In this document: piece after piece, positions 7,809 to 16,840 of the stretch
How positions within the stretch are numbered: position 1 is the first letter of the stretch
How the letters are laid out: each line of letters opens with the position of its first letter
From: Oxalobacteraceae bacterium AB_14
GTDB taxonomy: Bacteria > Pseudomonadota > Gammaproteobacteria > Burkholderiales > Burkholderiaceae_D
DNA length: 64,000 bases
Reading direction: 5' to 3'
NCBI GenBank assembly: GCA_000381565.1
Contig: KB906725.1
Coordinates: 1,121,785 to 1,185,784 of the forward strand
The notes under the pieces: model-generated
What the model saw: only the letters and a program-made list of their open reading frames with translations
Database searches by the model: none
Told to the model about the DNA's origin: nothing
Program-made: the position numbers and the translations under genes

Positions 7809-9221
7809 TCAGTTGCGGGCCATCTTGTCGCTGCTGCCATGGCGCGCGTCCGGGCCGCCGTGGCGTGGCGCCAGCCGCAAGGCCAGCAGCAAGATGGCGC
7901 CGGCCGCCAGATACATGGCGATCAGCACGGCCAGCATGGCGGCGCTGCCGCCCCACGCCAGCAGGCGTGCGCTCAGTACCGGCGCGAACGCCCCGCCCAG
8001 CAGGCCGAAGCCGAGCACCAGCGCGATGCCGGCCGGCGCCCGCTGGCGCGACAGCAGGTCGGTGACGATGGCGATCAGCAGCGGCGCCGCCGAGGCGATG
8101 CCCAGCGACGCCAGCGCCAGTCCGGCCAGCGACCAGGCCATGCCGTCGTTGGCGGCCAGGGCCAGCGCCAGGCCGCCGGCGGCCAGCACCATGCAGGCGA
8201 CGAAGTGGCCGCGCCGCTCGCGCCGGCGGTCCGAGTCGTGGCCGATGGCGATCATGCCGGCCATCCCCGCCAGGCTGGGGACGGCGGCCAGCAGGCCAGG
8301 CTGCATATGGCTTGCTTCGGCCCAGCGCTGCATCAGCGCCGGCGCCCAGGACAGCAGCGCGTAGCTGGCGCCGATCAGCAGCAGGTTGGCGGCGGCCAGC
8401 AGGCACAGGGCGCGGTCGCGCAACAGCGAGGCGATGATGTCGCCGGTGGAGCTGGCGGGCGGCGCGGCGTCGTCCGGCGCCGGCTGGCCGGGCGCCAGGG
8501 CCGCCCGCAGCTGGGCTTCGTCGCGCTCCAGGTCCTGCTCGACCATCAGCTGTTCGAACGGCGACAGCCAGCCGGCATCGTCGGGGCGCTCGTCCAGACA
8601 GCAGTAGACCACGGCGCCCAGCAACACGGCCGGCAGCCCTTGCGACAGCAGCAGCCATTGCCAGCCCTGCAGGCCGGCCACACCCTGCAGGGCGGCCAGC
8701 GTGGCGTCGCACAGCGGACCGGCGGCGACGCCGGCCAGCAGCGCGGCCGAGGCGAACACCGCGAATGCGCGCGCGCGGCGCGCCGCCGGATACCACCAGC
8801 AGAGGTAGAGGATCACGCCGGGAAAGAAGCCGGCCTCGAACGCGCCCAGCGCGAAGCGCAGCGCGTACAACTGGAACGGCGTGCGGACGAAGGCGGTGGC
8901 GGCCGACGCCACGCCCCAGCCCAGCATCAGGCGCAGCAGGCTGCGGCGGGCGCCGGCTTTTTCCAGCAGCAGGTTGGCGGGCAGGGCGAACAGGCAGCAG
9001 CCGGCGAAGAACAGGCCGGCGCCCCAGGCGTAGACCTGGTCGCCGAACGCCAGGCTGGCCTGCATCCGCCCTTGCGCGTAGCCGAGATTGATGCGGTCGA
9101 GGCTGGCGACCGCGTAGCACAGCATCAGCAGCGGCAGCAGGCGCCAGCTGATCTTGCGGTAAATGGCGTCCATGCCGGCGGCGCCGCGCAGGTGCAGTAC
9201 GGTGGCGGTATGGGTCTGCAT
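7809..9221 (-). CDS. MFS transporter, ACS-like branch
   Basis: About 470 residues with roughly 12 hydrophobic segments in two bundles separated by a long charged loop (FEQLMVEQDLERDEAQLR). The first helices show LDRINLGYAQ and the sequence ALRFALGAFEAGFFPGVILYL. These are hallmarks of the anion:cation symporter branch, which moves organic acids such as tartrate, phthalate derivatives or hexuronates. I use the ATG at 9221; an ATG at 9173 (MDAIYRK) is nearly as likely, since neither has a good ribosome site. The substrate is unknown, and the neighbours do not suggest one. Confidence 0.75.
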   Translation of the reverse strand: MQTHTATVLHLRGAAGMDAIYRKISWRLLPLLMLCYAVASLDRINLGYAQGRMQASLAFGDQVYAWGAGLFFAGCCLFALPANLLLEKAGARRSLLRLMLGWGVASAATAFVRTPFQLYALRFALGAFEAGFFPGVILYLCWWYPAARRARAFAVFASAALLAGVAAGPLCDATLAALQGVAGLQGWQWLLLSQGLPAVLLGAVVYCCLDERPDDAGWLSPFEQLMVEQDLERDEAQLRAALAPGQPAPDDAAPPASSTGDIIASLLRDRALCLLAAANLLLIGASYALLSWAPALMQRWAEASHMQPGLLAAVPSLAGMAGMIAIGHDSDRRRERRGHFVACMVLAAGGLALALAANDGMAWSLAGLALASLGIASAAPLLIAIVTDLLSRQRAPAGIALVLGFGLLGGAFAPVLSARLLAWGGSAAMLAVLIAMYLAAGAILLLALRLAPRHGGPDARHGSSDKMARN

Positions 9222-9308
9222 GCAGACGATATTATCTGCACGATATTGCTTAGGCAAGCTTTAGCGGCGCGCCGCGGAACTCAAAACAACAGTGCGCGGT
9301 CGCCGCGC

Positions 9309-9881
9309 TCAGGCCGCCGCCGCGCCGGAACCCAGGTCGTAGATGCGGGCGCGGCGCGGACGCAGCTCCGGCTGGGTGGCGGCGCCGTTGTCTTCCTGCG
9401 CCAGGAACTGGCTGCCGATCTCGAACCATTCTTCGCTGGAGATCACTTTCTGCGCCAGCGGCAGCAACTCCTGTTCTTCCTTGTCGAGGCGCTTGAGCAG
9501 GTTCTGGCAATACAGGTCCACCGTGCGGCACAGGAACTTGCCTTGCGTAGCGCTGCGGCGCATGGCGCGGCGCAGGCACTTGTGCACGGCGTTGAGCATG
9601 GCGCCGCCGAGCCGGCTCAGCGATTCGAGGTCGTTCATCAGCGCGCCGCAACTGGCGTCGGCCGCGCGCACGGCCGGCATCAGGCAGACCTCGACCTTGC
9701 GCTGGTGGCGCGTCTCGGCAAAGGTGGTCAGTTCCTTGAGCTGGGATTCGATGAACACAGGATCGATTTCCTGCGGGCGACGCGCGATCGACTGCACGTA
9801 TTGCAGCAGACGGGCGATGAAGTGGCGTTCTTTTTTTTGTTCGATCGATAGTGTCAATAAGACATAGGTGGCAGTGAGCAT
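9309..9881 (-). CDS. Hemerythrin-like (HHE) domain protein
   Basis: The 190-residue all-alpha protein shows spaced His/Glu positions in helices (ERHFIARLL, ETRHQRKVEVCLMP, LDKEEQELLPLA). The last is the usual H/E-x3-E pattern that closes a hemerythrin four-helix bundle, although the expected His before KEE is Asp here. Such proteins bind a di-iron centre and sense or carry oxygen, or repair iron-sulfur clusters. There is no signal peptide. The gene stands alone, with long intergenic DNA upstream. The missing ligand makes iron binding uncertain. Confidence 0.55.
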   Translation of the reverse strand: MLTATYVLLTLSIEQKKERHFIARLLQYVQSIARRPQEIDPVFIESQLKELTTFAETRHQRKVEVCLMPAVRAADASCGALMNDLESLSRLGGAMLNAVHKCLRRAMRRSATQGKFLCRTVDLYCQNLLKRLDKEEQELLPLAQKVISSEEWFEIGSQFLAQEDNGAATQPELRPRRARIYDLGSGAAAA

Positions 9882-10176
9882 AACGTTTCCCGTATTTCGT
9901 CTGACTTCGGCTGCGCGGCAAGCGTTGGATGACGGACGCGCCCGAGGTGAAGACAGCTACCTTAGCGCGGTGACGGACTCATTCAACGTCGATTTACAAT
10001 TGTTCACAACTGGTCGTGTGGCAATAACAGTATCGAAATAAAATCGCGAAGATTACCGGCGGGGAAAACGAGTTGACCACACGCCATGCCGGTCGTGAAC
10101 GTGCGCACTCTTCCTGACTGAGTTCGAAATTATGCGCCTATTTTGCGGATGAAAATACGTGATTTATGACGATGAT
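9882..10176. other. Non-coding stretch, nothing recognised
   Basis: About 300 bp between the start of the hemerythrin-like gene and the SDR terminator. I see no RNA gene, no repeat and no plausible short gene. It presumably carries the promoter of the hemerythrin-like gene. Confidence 0.5.
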
Positions 10177-10224
10177 CAAAAATATTTTGTATCTGGCCGC
10201 GCCGATGTTTCAACGCGGCCAGAT
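10177..10224 (-). terminator. Terminator of SDR gene
   Basis: A perfect 11-bp inverted repeat (ATCTGGCCGCG / CGCGGCCAGAT) lies 20 bp past the SDR stop, followed on the minus strand by an A/T-rich tail ending ATATTTTT. Confidence 0.7.
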
Positions 10225-10243
10225 TGCTGCGCTGCGGTGGCGA

Positions 10244-10954
10244 TCAGGCCGCGCGCGGCTGGCCCAGGTAGGCGCTGCGCGGCGCGGTGAAGCCCTGCTT
10301 GACCTGGCGCGCGGTGTCGTCGGTCAGCACTTCGTCCTGGCCCGCCTCCAGCGCGCTGACGATGGCCAGCGCGACGTCGGCCGGCGCCGCTTTCGGCGCG
10401 TCGACGCCGTCGGTCATGTCGGTGTCCATATAGCCCATGTGGGCGCCCAGCACCTGGGTGTTCTGCGCCTGCAGTTCGCCGCGCAAGCCGTTGGTCATGG
10501 CCCAGGCGGCGGCCTTGGAGACGCTGTAGCTGCCGCTGGTTGGCAGGCTGATCCAGCTCAGCGCGGACAGGATGTTGACGATGGCGCCGCCGCCGTTGCG
10601 CTTGAGCGTGGCGGCGAAGGCCTGGCTCAGCGCCATCGGCCCGAACAGATTGGTCTCGAGTTCGGCGCGCGCCGAGGCGGCCGCGTCGGGCGTGGCGACG
10701 CCGCTGCCGGTGAAGATGCCGGCGTTGTTGATCAGGATGGTCAGGTCGGGGATGGCCTGCGCGGCGGCGGCGATGTCGGCCGCGTTGGTGACGTCGAGCT
10801 GGATCGGCGTCACGCCGGCCAGGGTGACGCCGGCGGGATTGCGGGCGCCGCCATACACCTTGCGGGCGCCGGCGGCGAGGGCGGCTTGCGCCAGGGCTTT
10901 GCCCAGGCCACGGTTGGCGCCGGTGATGAGGACGACGGCATCTTTGAAGTTCAT
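10244..10954 (-). CDS. Short-chain dehydrogenase/reductase
   Basis: The 236-residue classical SDR has the nucleotide-binding TGANRGLG, NNAG, and the catalytic S...YSVSK arrangement. No Asp/Arg choice firmly sets NAD against NADP. The start is MNFKDAVVLITG at 10954, preceded by GGAAG. An upstream in-frame ATG at 11005 is rejected because it lies in an operator palindrome. The gene lies 76 bp downstream of a TetR regulator on the same strand, and matching palindromes precede both, so it is very likely the regulator's target. Such pairs often handle reactive aldehydes or quinones; the substrate is not deducible. Confidence 0.88.
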   Translation of the reverse strand: MNFKDAVVLITGANRGLGKALAQAALAAGARKVYGGARNPAGVTLAGVTPIQLDVTNAADIAAAAQAIPDLTILINNAGIFTGSGVATPDAAASARAELETNLFGPMALSQAFAATLKRNGGGAIVNILSALSWISLPTSGSYSVSKAAAWAMTNGLRGELQAQNTQVLGAHMGYMDTDMTDGVDAPKAAPADVALAIVSALEAGQDEVLTDDTARQVKQGFTAPRSAYLGQPRAA

Positions 10955-10993
10955 GGTGCTTCCTTTCAGTGGGTGAGATTGATGTAAAACAAT

Positions 10994-11005
10994 ATGACCG
11001 GTCAT
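10994..11005. promoter_or_regulatory. TetR operator before SDR gene
   Basis: The perfect palindrome ATGACCGGTCAT sits between tetR and the SDR gene. Its flanks (AAT before, CTTAAAAAA after) match the site at 11619-11630, so both are probably bound by the same repressor. Confidence 0.75.
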
Positions 11006-11030
11006 CTTAAAAAATGACGAAAAAAAAGCA

Positions 11031-11609
11031 TCACAGCAAAATACGGTTCAACACCATGTCGGCGTAACGGTCCAGCGGCGCGCGGCTGTGGGACGCCTTC
11101 GCGTGCAGCACCGCGCCCTGCCAGGCGTCAATGACGAAATGGGCCAGTTCCAGCGCCGGTTGCGGCGCGGCGATGCTGCCGTCGCGCTGGCCATCGGCGA
11201 TCACCCCCGACAAGCCGGCCGCCCATGCGTCGTAGGCCAGGCGCAATGCGTCGCGCATGGCCGGGATCTGGGTCGACAGCTCGCTGCTGAAATTGCCCAG
11301 CAGGCAGCCGCAGTTGTAGTCGGTCGCGGTGTTGGCGCCGATCAGCAGGTCGAAATAGGTCCGCAGCCTGGCCTTGGGGGCCTGGCTGGCGTCGTCCAGC
11401 ACGTCGAGATAGCCGGCCGCCGCCGCGCGGTAGCGCTGCAATACCTCCAGCCCCAGCGCTTCCTTGCTGGCGAAGTGGTTGTAGAACGAACCCTTCGGCA
11501 CAGCGGCGGCGTCCGTGATGTCCTGGACGCTGGTGGCGTTGAAGCCCTTGCTGTGCAGCAGGTTCAAGCCGGCGGTGACGATTTGCTCTTTGACGTGTGG
11601 TTTGGCCAT
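11031..11609 (-). CDS. TetR-family repressor
   Basis: The 192-residue protein starts MAKPHVKEQI. Residues about 8-55 form the TetR helix-turn-helix (FNATSVQDITDAA, PKGSFYNHFASKEAL). The ligand domain contains YNCGCLLGNFSSELS. This stretch resembles the NemR/AcuR branch, whose members sense electrophiles or acrylate-like compounds, sometimes through cysteine. Two Cys lie in it, but redox sensing is inference. The start at 11609 follows the family N-terminus; the longer upstream frame would cross the operator. Palindromes at 11619 and 10994 suggest autoregulation and control of the SDR gene. Confidence 0.88.
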   Translation of the reverse strand: MAKPHVKEQIVTAGLNLLHSKGFNATSVQDITDAAAVPKGSFYNHFASKEALGLEVLQRYRAAAAGYLDVLDDASQAPKARLRTYFDLLIGANTATDYNCGCLLGNFSSELSTQIPAMRDALRLAYDAWAAGLSGVIADGQRDGSIAAPQPALELAHFVIDAWQGAVLHAKASHSRAPLDRYADMVLNRILL

Positions 11610-11618
11610 GTGCAAAAT

Positions 11619-11630
11619 ATGACCGGTCGT
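11619..11630. promoter_or_regulatory. TetR operator before tetR
   Basis: ATGACCGGTCGT, one mismatch from a perfect palindrome, lies 9 bp upstream of the tetR start and shares its flanks with the site at 10994-11005. It may also touch the divergent S9 peptidase promoter. Confidence 0.75.
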
Positions 11631-11755
11631 CTTAAAAAAGTCAAGAATTCTTTTTGCCGGTCGAGAACTGTTTTGCTTGCTGCACTGCGATCTTGGTATC
11701 ATGCCGGCAGCCGGCCACCAGCCGGTATTTTTCTTATAACGTCGGAGATCACCGA

Positions 11756-13813
11756 ATGAGACTATCACTGCTGCTGTTGGGGACCGCGATCGCGGCGTCC
11801 AACGCCTGGGCCGCGCCGCGCGGCTTTACCGTTGAAGACATGGTCAAGATGGAGCGCGTCGGCAGCCCTGTGCTGTCGCCGGACGCCACCCGTGTCGTCT
11901 ATACCGTGCGCTCCACCAACCTGGACAAGAACCGCGGCAACACCCAGTTGTGGATGCTGGACCTGCGCGCGCCCAAGGCCGCGCCGGTGCGCCTGACCCA
12001 GGCCGACGCCAGCAGCAGCGATCCCGAATGGTCGCCCGCCGGCGACGCGGTGTACTTCCTGTCGGCACGCTCCGGCTCGCAGCAGGTGTGGCGCCTGCCG
12101 CTGGCCGGCGGCGAGGCGGCGCGCGTGACCGACCTGGCGCTGGACGTGGAAAACTTCCGCCTGTCGCCGCAGGGCGACCGCCTGGCGCTGAGCCTGGCCG
12201 TATTCCGCGATTGCGCCGACCTGGCCTGCAGCAAGGCGCGCCTGGACGCGCAGGGCAAGGTCAAGGCCAGCGGCAAGCTCTACGACAAGCTGTTCGTGCG
12301 CCACTGGGACACCTGGGCCGACGGCCGCACCAACGTGCTGTACGCGGCGACTATCGACGCCAGCGGCAAGGTCAGCGCGCAGCCGGTCAGCCTGTCCGGC
12401 ATGCTCGACGGCGACGTGCCGTCCAAGCCCTTTGGCGACCATGACGAATACCACTTCAGCCCGGACGGCAAGACCGTGGTGTTCTCGGCCCGCATCGCCG
12501 GCAAGACCGAAGCCTGGTCGACCAACTTCGACGTCTACACCGTGGCGGCCGAAGGCGGCGCGGTCAACAACCTGACCGCCGACAACCTTGCCTGGGACAC
12601 CCGGGCGATCTACTCGCCGGACGGCAAGACCCTGGCCTACCTGGCGATGGACAAGCCGACCTTCGAGGCCGACCGCTTCCACCTGGTGCTGCTCGACGTC
12701 GCCAGCGGCAAGAAGCGCACCGTCGCCGACAGCTGGGACCGCTCGATCGCCGACTACCGCTGGAGCCCGGACAGCAAGACCGTGCTGGCGACCGCCGACG
12801 ACATCGGCCAGCACCGCCTGTTCGCCATCGACGCCGCCAGCGGCAAGGTGACGGCGCTGACCGGCAACGGCTACGTCAGCGGCTTCGACGTCGCGCGCGA
12901 CACCGTCGTCATGGCGCAGGCCAACCTGGCGTCGGGCGCGCAGCTGTTCAAGTTCAAGCTGGGCGGCACTGCTGAAAAGGCCGCGCAGCTGACCACGCTC
13001 AACGCGCAGGCGCTGGCCGACGTCAAGTTCGGCCAGTACCAGCAGTTTTCCTTCACCGGCGCCAACGGCGAGACCGTCTACGGCCACGTGATGAAGCCAT
13101 GGAACGCCCAGCCCGGCGTCAAATACCCGATCGCCTTCCTGGTGCACGGCGGCCCGCAGGGCAGCTTCGGCAACGCGTGGAGCTATCGCTGGAATCCGCA
13201 GGTGTACGCCGGCGCCGGCTACGCCACCGTGTTCATCGACTTCCACGGCTCGACCGGCTATGGCCAGAAGTTCACCGATTCGATCAGCGGCGACTGGGGC
13301 GGCAAGCCGCTGGAAGACCTGCAAAAAGGCCTGGCCGCGGCGGTGCAGAAGTTCCCGTGGCTGGACCGCGAGCGCAGCTGCGCGCTGGGCGCGTCCTACG
13401 GCGGCTACATGATGAACTGGATCGAAGGCAGCTGGTCCGACGGCTTCAAGTGCATCGTCAACCATGACGGCGTGTTCGACACGCGCGGCATGGCCTACGC
13501 CACCGAAGAGATCTGGTTCACCGAATGGGAAAACGGCGGCGCCTACTACGACGTGCCGCAACTGCACGAGAAGTTCAACCCGGCGCTGAAGGTGAAGAAC
13601 TGGAAGACCCCGATGCTGGTGGTGCAGGGCGACCGGGACTTCCGCATCCCGACCACGCAGGGCCTGGGCACCTTCACCGCGCTGCAGCGGCGCGGCATCC
13701 CGAGCAAGCTGCTGATGTTCCCGGATGAAAACCACTGGGTGCTGAAGCCGGCCAACTCGCTGCTGTGGCACCACACGGTGATCGACTGGCTCGACAGCTA
13801 CCTCAAGAAATAA
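11756..13813 (+). CDS. Secreted S9 peptidase (dipeptidyl-peptidase-like)
   Basis: The 685-residue protein has a signal peptide (LLLLGTAIAASNAWA) and a seven-bladed propeller with repeated SPDG/SPDSK motifs. The catalytic domain shows ALGASYGGYMMNW (Ser near residue 546), QGDRDFRIP (Asp) and DENHWV (His), the pattern of the S9C acylaminoacyl/dipeptidyl-peptidase group. I start at 11756, with GGAG eight bases upstream; the in-frame extension back to 11654 overlaps the TetR control region. An M1 aminopeptidase follows 62 bp later on the same strand, so the two probably act together on imported or periplasmic peptides. Confidence 0.92.
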   Translation: MRLSLLLLGTAIAASNAWAAPRGFTVEDMVKMERVGSPVLSPDATRVVYTVRSTNLDKNRGNTQLWMLDLRAPKAAPVRLTQADASSSDPEWSPAGDAVYFLSARSGSQQVWRLPLAGGEAARVTDLALDVENFRLSPQGDRLALSLAVFRDCADLACSKARLDAQGKVKASGKLYDKLFVRHWDTWADGRTNVLYAATIDASGKVSAQPVSLSGMLDGDVPSKPFGDHDEYHFSPDGKTVVFSARIAGKTEAWSTNFDVYTVAAEGGAVNNLTADNLAWDTRAIYSPDGKTLAYLAMDKPTFEADRFHLVLLDVASGKKRTVADSWDRSIADYRWSPDSKTVLATADDIGQHRLFAIDAASGKVTALTGNGYVSGFDVARDTVVMAQANLASGAQLFKFKLGGTAEKAAQLTTLNAQALADVKFGQYQQFSFTGANGETVYGHVMKPWNAQPGVKYPIAFLVHGGPQGSFGNAWSYRWNPQVYAGAGYATVFIDFHGSTGYGQKFTDSISGDWGGKPLEDLQKGLAAAVQKFPWLDRERSCALGASYGGYMMNWIEGSWSDGFKCIVNHDGVFDTRGMAYATEEIWFTEWENGGAYYDVPQLHEKFNPALKVKNWKTPMLVVQGDRDFRIPTTQGLGTFTALQRRGIPSKLLMFPDENHWVLKPANSLLWHHTVIDWLDSYLKK

Positions 13814-13828
13814 ATCCAGTTTAACGAC

Positions 13829-13857
13829 GCAACGCCCGCAACCACCGCGGGCGTTGC
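13829..13857 (+). terminator. Intercistronic hairpin between S9 and M1 genes
   Basis: GCAACGCCCGC pairs with GCGGGCGTTGC around a 7-nt loop. No T-tract follows, so it is more likely a partial terminator or transcript-stabilising hairpin than a full stop. Confidence 0.5.
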
Positions 13858-13875
13858 CACATTCAAGGAACACCG

Positions 13876-16524
13876 ATGAAAAAATGCATGATCGTGGCCG
13901 CCATCGCGCTGGCCTACGGCGCCGCGCAGGCCGCCGCTCCGGCCGCAGCCGCACCAGCCACCCCGCGCGCCGAGAACGCCTTCCTGTCGCAAGCCGACGC
14001 CGCCGCCCGCTCGGCGCGCGTGGCCAATGTCGACTACACCCTGGACTTCACCTTGACCGGCAAGGAAACCTTCTCCGGCACCACCACCTTGAGCTTCGAC
14101 CTGAGCGACGCCGGCGCGCCGCTGACCATCGACCTTGACAAGGCCACCATCCTCAGCCTGAACGTCAACGGCAAGGAAGTGGCGCCGCACTACAACCAGT
14201 GGTTCATCACCCTCGATCCAAGCGAGCTGAAGGCCGGCCGCAACAGCGTCACCATCAGCTACACGCGCCTGCACAGCACCAACGGCGAGGGCTTGCACCG
14301 CATGGTCGACCCGGTCGACCACCGGGTCTACACCTACTCGCACTTCGAGCCGGCCGCCGCGCACCAGATGTTCCCGGTGTTCGACCAGCCCGACCTGAAG
14401 GGCACCTATGAAATCACCGTCACCGCGCCGGCCGACTGGGTGGTGGCGTCGACCAGGCGCGAGACCGGCATCCAGGACATCGGCAACACCCGTCGCTGGA
14501 CCTTCCCGCGCACCAAGAAGCTGAGCTCGTACAACTTCTCGATGCACGCCGGCCCGTACAAGGTGTGGGAAGACCACGGCGGCCCGTACCCGATGCGTTT
14601 GTTCGCGCGCCAGTCGGTGGCGTCGCAGGTGTCGCCGCAGGACTGGTTCAACTACACCCGGCGCGGCCTGAAGTTCTTCGACCAGTACTTCGGCGTGCCC
14701 TACCAGTTCGAGAAATACGACCAGCTGCTGGTGCCGGACTTCCTGTACGGCGCGATGGAAAACGCGGCCGCGATCACCTTCGCCGAGCGCGGCTTCCTGT
14801 ACCAGGACGAGATGACGGCGGCGCAGAAGCAACGCCTGGCCGGCGTCATCATGCACGAGATGGCGCACCAGTGGTTCGGCGACCTGGTGACGATGAAGTG
14901 GTGGAACGGCCTGTGGCTCAATGAAAGCTTCGCTTCCTTCATGGGCACGCTGGCCACGGCCGAATCGACCGAGTTCGGCAACGCATGGCAGGGCTTTTAC
15001 TCGGGCGCCAAGCAGGGCGCCTATGTGCAGGACCAGCGCGTGACCACGCACGCGATCGAAACGCCGGTGCCATCCACCGCCAACGCCTTCGACAACATCG
15101 ACGCCATCACCTATTCCAAGGGCGCGTCGACCCTGAAACAGCTGCGCCACCTGCTGGGCGAGGAGGTGTTCCGCCAGGGCGTGCACAACTACCTGGTCAA
15201 GTACTCGTACCAGAACGCCAAGCTGGACGACTTCATCGGCAGCCTGGGCGAGGCCGCGCACCGCGACCTCGGCGGCTGGACCAGGCAGTGGTTGTACCAG
15301 CCGGGCGTCAACACCATCGCGGCCGAATTCAGCTGCGCCGGCGGCAAGATCAGCAAATTCAATCTGCGCCAGAGCGCGCCAAGCAAGGCGATGCCGACGC
15401 TGCGCGAACAGCGCGTGCAGATCGCCCTGTTCAACCTGGGCGCGGACGGACTGAAGCTGGGCAAGAACGTCGCCGTCACCTACCAGGGCGCCAACACTGC
15501 CGTGCCGGAACTGGCGGGCGCGGCCTGCCCGGACCTGGTCTATCCGAACTACCAGGACTGGGGCTACGCGCAAGTGCAGCTGGACAAGAAATCCTTCGCC
15601 ACCGCGCAGTCCAGCCTGGCCAAGGTGGACGATCCGCTGCTGCGCTCGATGCTGTGGCAAAGCCTGTGGGACGGCGTGCGCGCCGCCAAGCTGCCGCTCA
15701 ACGCGTTCCTGGGCACCGTGCTGGCCAACGCGCCGGGCGAGAAGGACTACACGCTGCTGGGCGACGTCACCAGCAAGATCCGCAGCGCCAGGACCTACCT
15801 CGATGAGATGGGACCGTCGGTGGCCGGCTACAGAAGCCAGATGGCGACGCAGCTCGAGCAGATGGCGTTCGCCGCCACCCAGGCCGCCAGCGGCGACCAC
15901 AACTTCCAGCGCCGCTGGTTCGCGACCTATCTGGACATCGCCAGCACCCCGGCCGCGCTGGCGCAGCTGGCCGACATCCTCGGCGGCAAGCTGGTGGTGC
16001 CGGGGCTGAACGTCAGCCAGGACGTGCGCTGGGACATCGTCAACCGCCTGAACCGCTACGCCCATCCGGGCGCGGCGGCCTTGCTGGCGGCGGAACAGGA
16101 ACGCGACAAGTCCGACAGCGGCCAGGCCGCCGCGCTGGGCGCGGCCGTGGTGCAGCCGGACGCCAAGGTCAAGGCCGAATGGCTGGCCCAGATCACCGAC
16201 CCGCAAACCAAGCTGCCGTTCTCGAAGATCCGCCGGGCGATGGAAAACATGTATCCGGCCGAGCAGGGCGCGTTGGGCGAGCTGAGCGCCAATTCGCGCC
16301 TGGCCCAGCTGGCGCGGGTCGACCAGGCCGCCGGCCCGGTCTTCATGCGCTCCTATGCCAACATGATGATACCGGCCGGCTGCACGCCGGCCAGCGTGCA
16401 GCGCCTGCAGGCGGCGGTGGGCAAGTTGAAGGATTTGTCGGCCGGCACCCGGCGCGCGCTGCTGGTGACGCATCAGGAAGACGAACGTTGCGTGGCCATC
16501 AAGAAGGCGATGAGCGTCCACTAA
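13876..16524 (+). CDS. Secreted M1-family aminopeptidase
   Basis: The 882-residue protein has an Ala-rich signal peptide, an N-terminal beta-saddle domain, and a catalytic domain with GAMEN (exopeptidase motif, near residue 293) and the zinc site HEMAHQWFGD (near 327) with the third ligand Glu in NESFA about 19 residues later. An ERAP1-like helical C-terminal domain follows. M1 enzymes remove N-terminal residues from peptides. A signal peptide is unusual against cytosolic PepN and suggests a periplasmic or cell-surface role. It follows an S9 peptidase in a likely operon and ends in a strong terminator. Confidence 0.93.
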   Translation: MKKCMIVAAIALAYGAAQAAAPAAAAPATPRAENAFLSQADAAARSARVANVDYTLDFTLTGKETFSGTTTLSFDLSDAGAPLTIDLDKATILSLNVNGKEVAPHYNQWFITLDPSELKAGRNSVTISYTRLHSTNGEGLHRMVDPVDHRVYTYSHFEPAAAHQMFPVFDQPDLKGTYEITVTAPADWVVASTRRETGIQDIGNTRRWTFPRTKKLSSYNFSMHAGPYKVWEDHGGPYPMRLFARQSVASQVSPQDWFNYTRRGLKFFDQYFGVPYQFEKYDQLLVPDFLYGAMENAAAITFAERGFLYQDEMTAAQKQRLAGVIMHEMAHQWFGDLVTMKWWNGLWLNESFASFMGTLATAESTEFGNAWQGFYSGAKQGAYVQDQRVTTHAIETPVPSTANAFDNIDAITYSKGASTLKQLRHLLGEEVFRQGVHNYLVKYSYQNAKLDDFIGSLGEAAHRDLGGWTRQWLYQPGVNTIAAEFSCAGGKISKFNLRQSAPSKAMPTLREQRVQIALFNLGADGLKLGKNVAVTYQGANTAVPELAGAACPDLVYPNYQDWGYAQVQLDKKSFATAQSSLAKVDDPLLRSMLWQSLWDGVRAAKLPLNAFLGTVLANAPGEKDYTLLGDVTSKIRSARTYLDEMGPSVAGYRSQMATQLEQMAFAATQAASGDHNFQRRWFATYLDIASTPAALAQLADILGGKLVVPGLNVSQDVRWDIVNRLNRYAHPGAAALLAAEQERDKSDSGQAAALGAAVVQPDAKVKAEWLAQITDPQTKLPFSKIRRAMENMYPAEQGALGELSANSRLAQLARVDQAAGPVFMRSYANMMIPAGCTPASVQRLQAAVGKLKDLSAGTRRALLVTHQEDERCVAIKKAMSVH

Positions 16525-16537
16525 CATCGACCGCTGG

Positions 16538-16577
16538 AAAAAAAGCCCGCGCGCCGCAAGGCCCGCGGGCTTTTTTT
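16538..16577 (+). terminator. Rho-independent terminator of M1 gene
   Basis: The hairpin AGCCCGCG...CGCGGGCT is preceded by seven A and followed by seven T, so it could work in both directions. Confidence 0.85.
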
Positions 16578-16604
16578 CGCGCCGCCGGCATGTACAGGGC
16601 GGGT

Positions 16605-16840
16605 CCGATTTTTTCGGCTTTTACTAAAACGTGATAACCACTGCTACCCAATGCTAACCATCGATATTTCGTGCGGGTTTGCGATATTTTCGGAACTAAA
16701 CGCTGCTAAGCGGCCCTAACGAATACAGGCGGTAGAAATTAGTACCGCTTAGCGTACACCGAGGAATTTTTAGTAAGTGATAGCGCGCCGTAGTAGTGGT
16801 CAGTAGTGGTTAGCGGTGCTTAGTAAAAACCGATTTTCGG
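16605..16840. repeat. 236-bp inverted-repeat element with decamer repeats
   Basis: The two ends are imperfect inverted repeats of about 45 bp. Each end carries a small hairpin (CCGATTTTTTCGG at 16605-16617; CCGATTTTCGG at 16830-16840), then TTTTACTAA, then TAACCACTRCT on the inward reading. The right arm at 16791-16830 divides into four 10-bp units (TAGTAGTGGT, CAGTAGTGGT, TAGCGGTGCT, TAGTAAAAAC). A nested pair GCTAAGCGG (16705) / CCGCTTAGC (16745) lies in the middle. It codes for nothing visible. It could be a MITE-like mobile element, a structured RNA or a protein-binding array. Confidence 0.6.

Noticed and set aside
10955..11005. Earlier ATG for the SDR gene at 11005
   Set aside because: It lies within the TetR operator palindrome; ATG 10954 has a ribosome site and the family's usual N-terminus.
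13798..16527. A 909-codon open frame opposite the M1 aminopeptidase
   Set aside because: It mirrors the G/C-biased codons of the real gene, has low-complexity Arg/Ala/Gly/His composition, and shows no motif. The same reasoning removes the long antisense frames at 2553-3929, 5279-7678, 7785-9851, 23797-26094 and 30251-33337.
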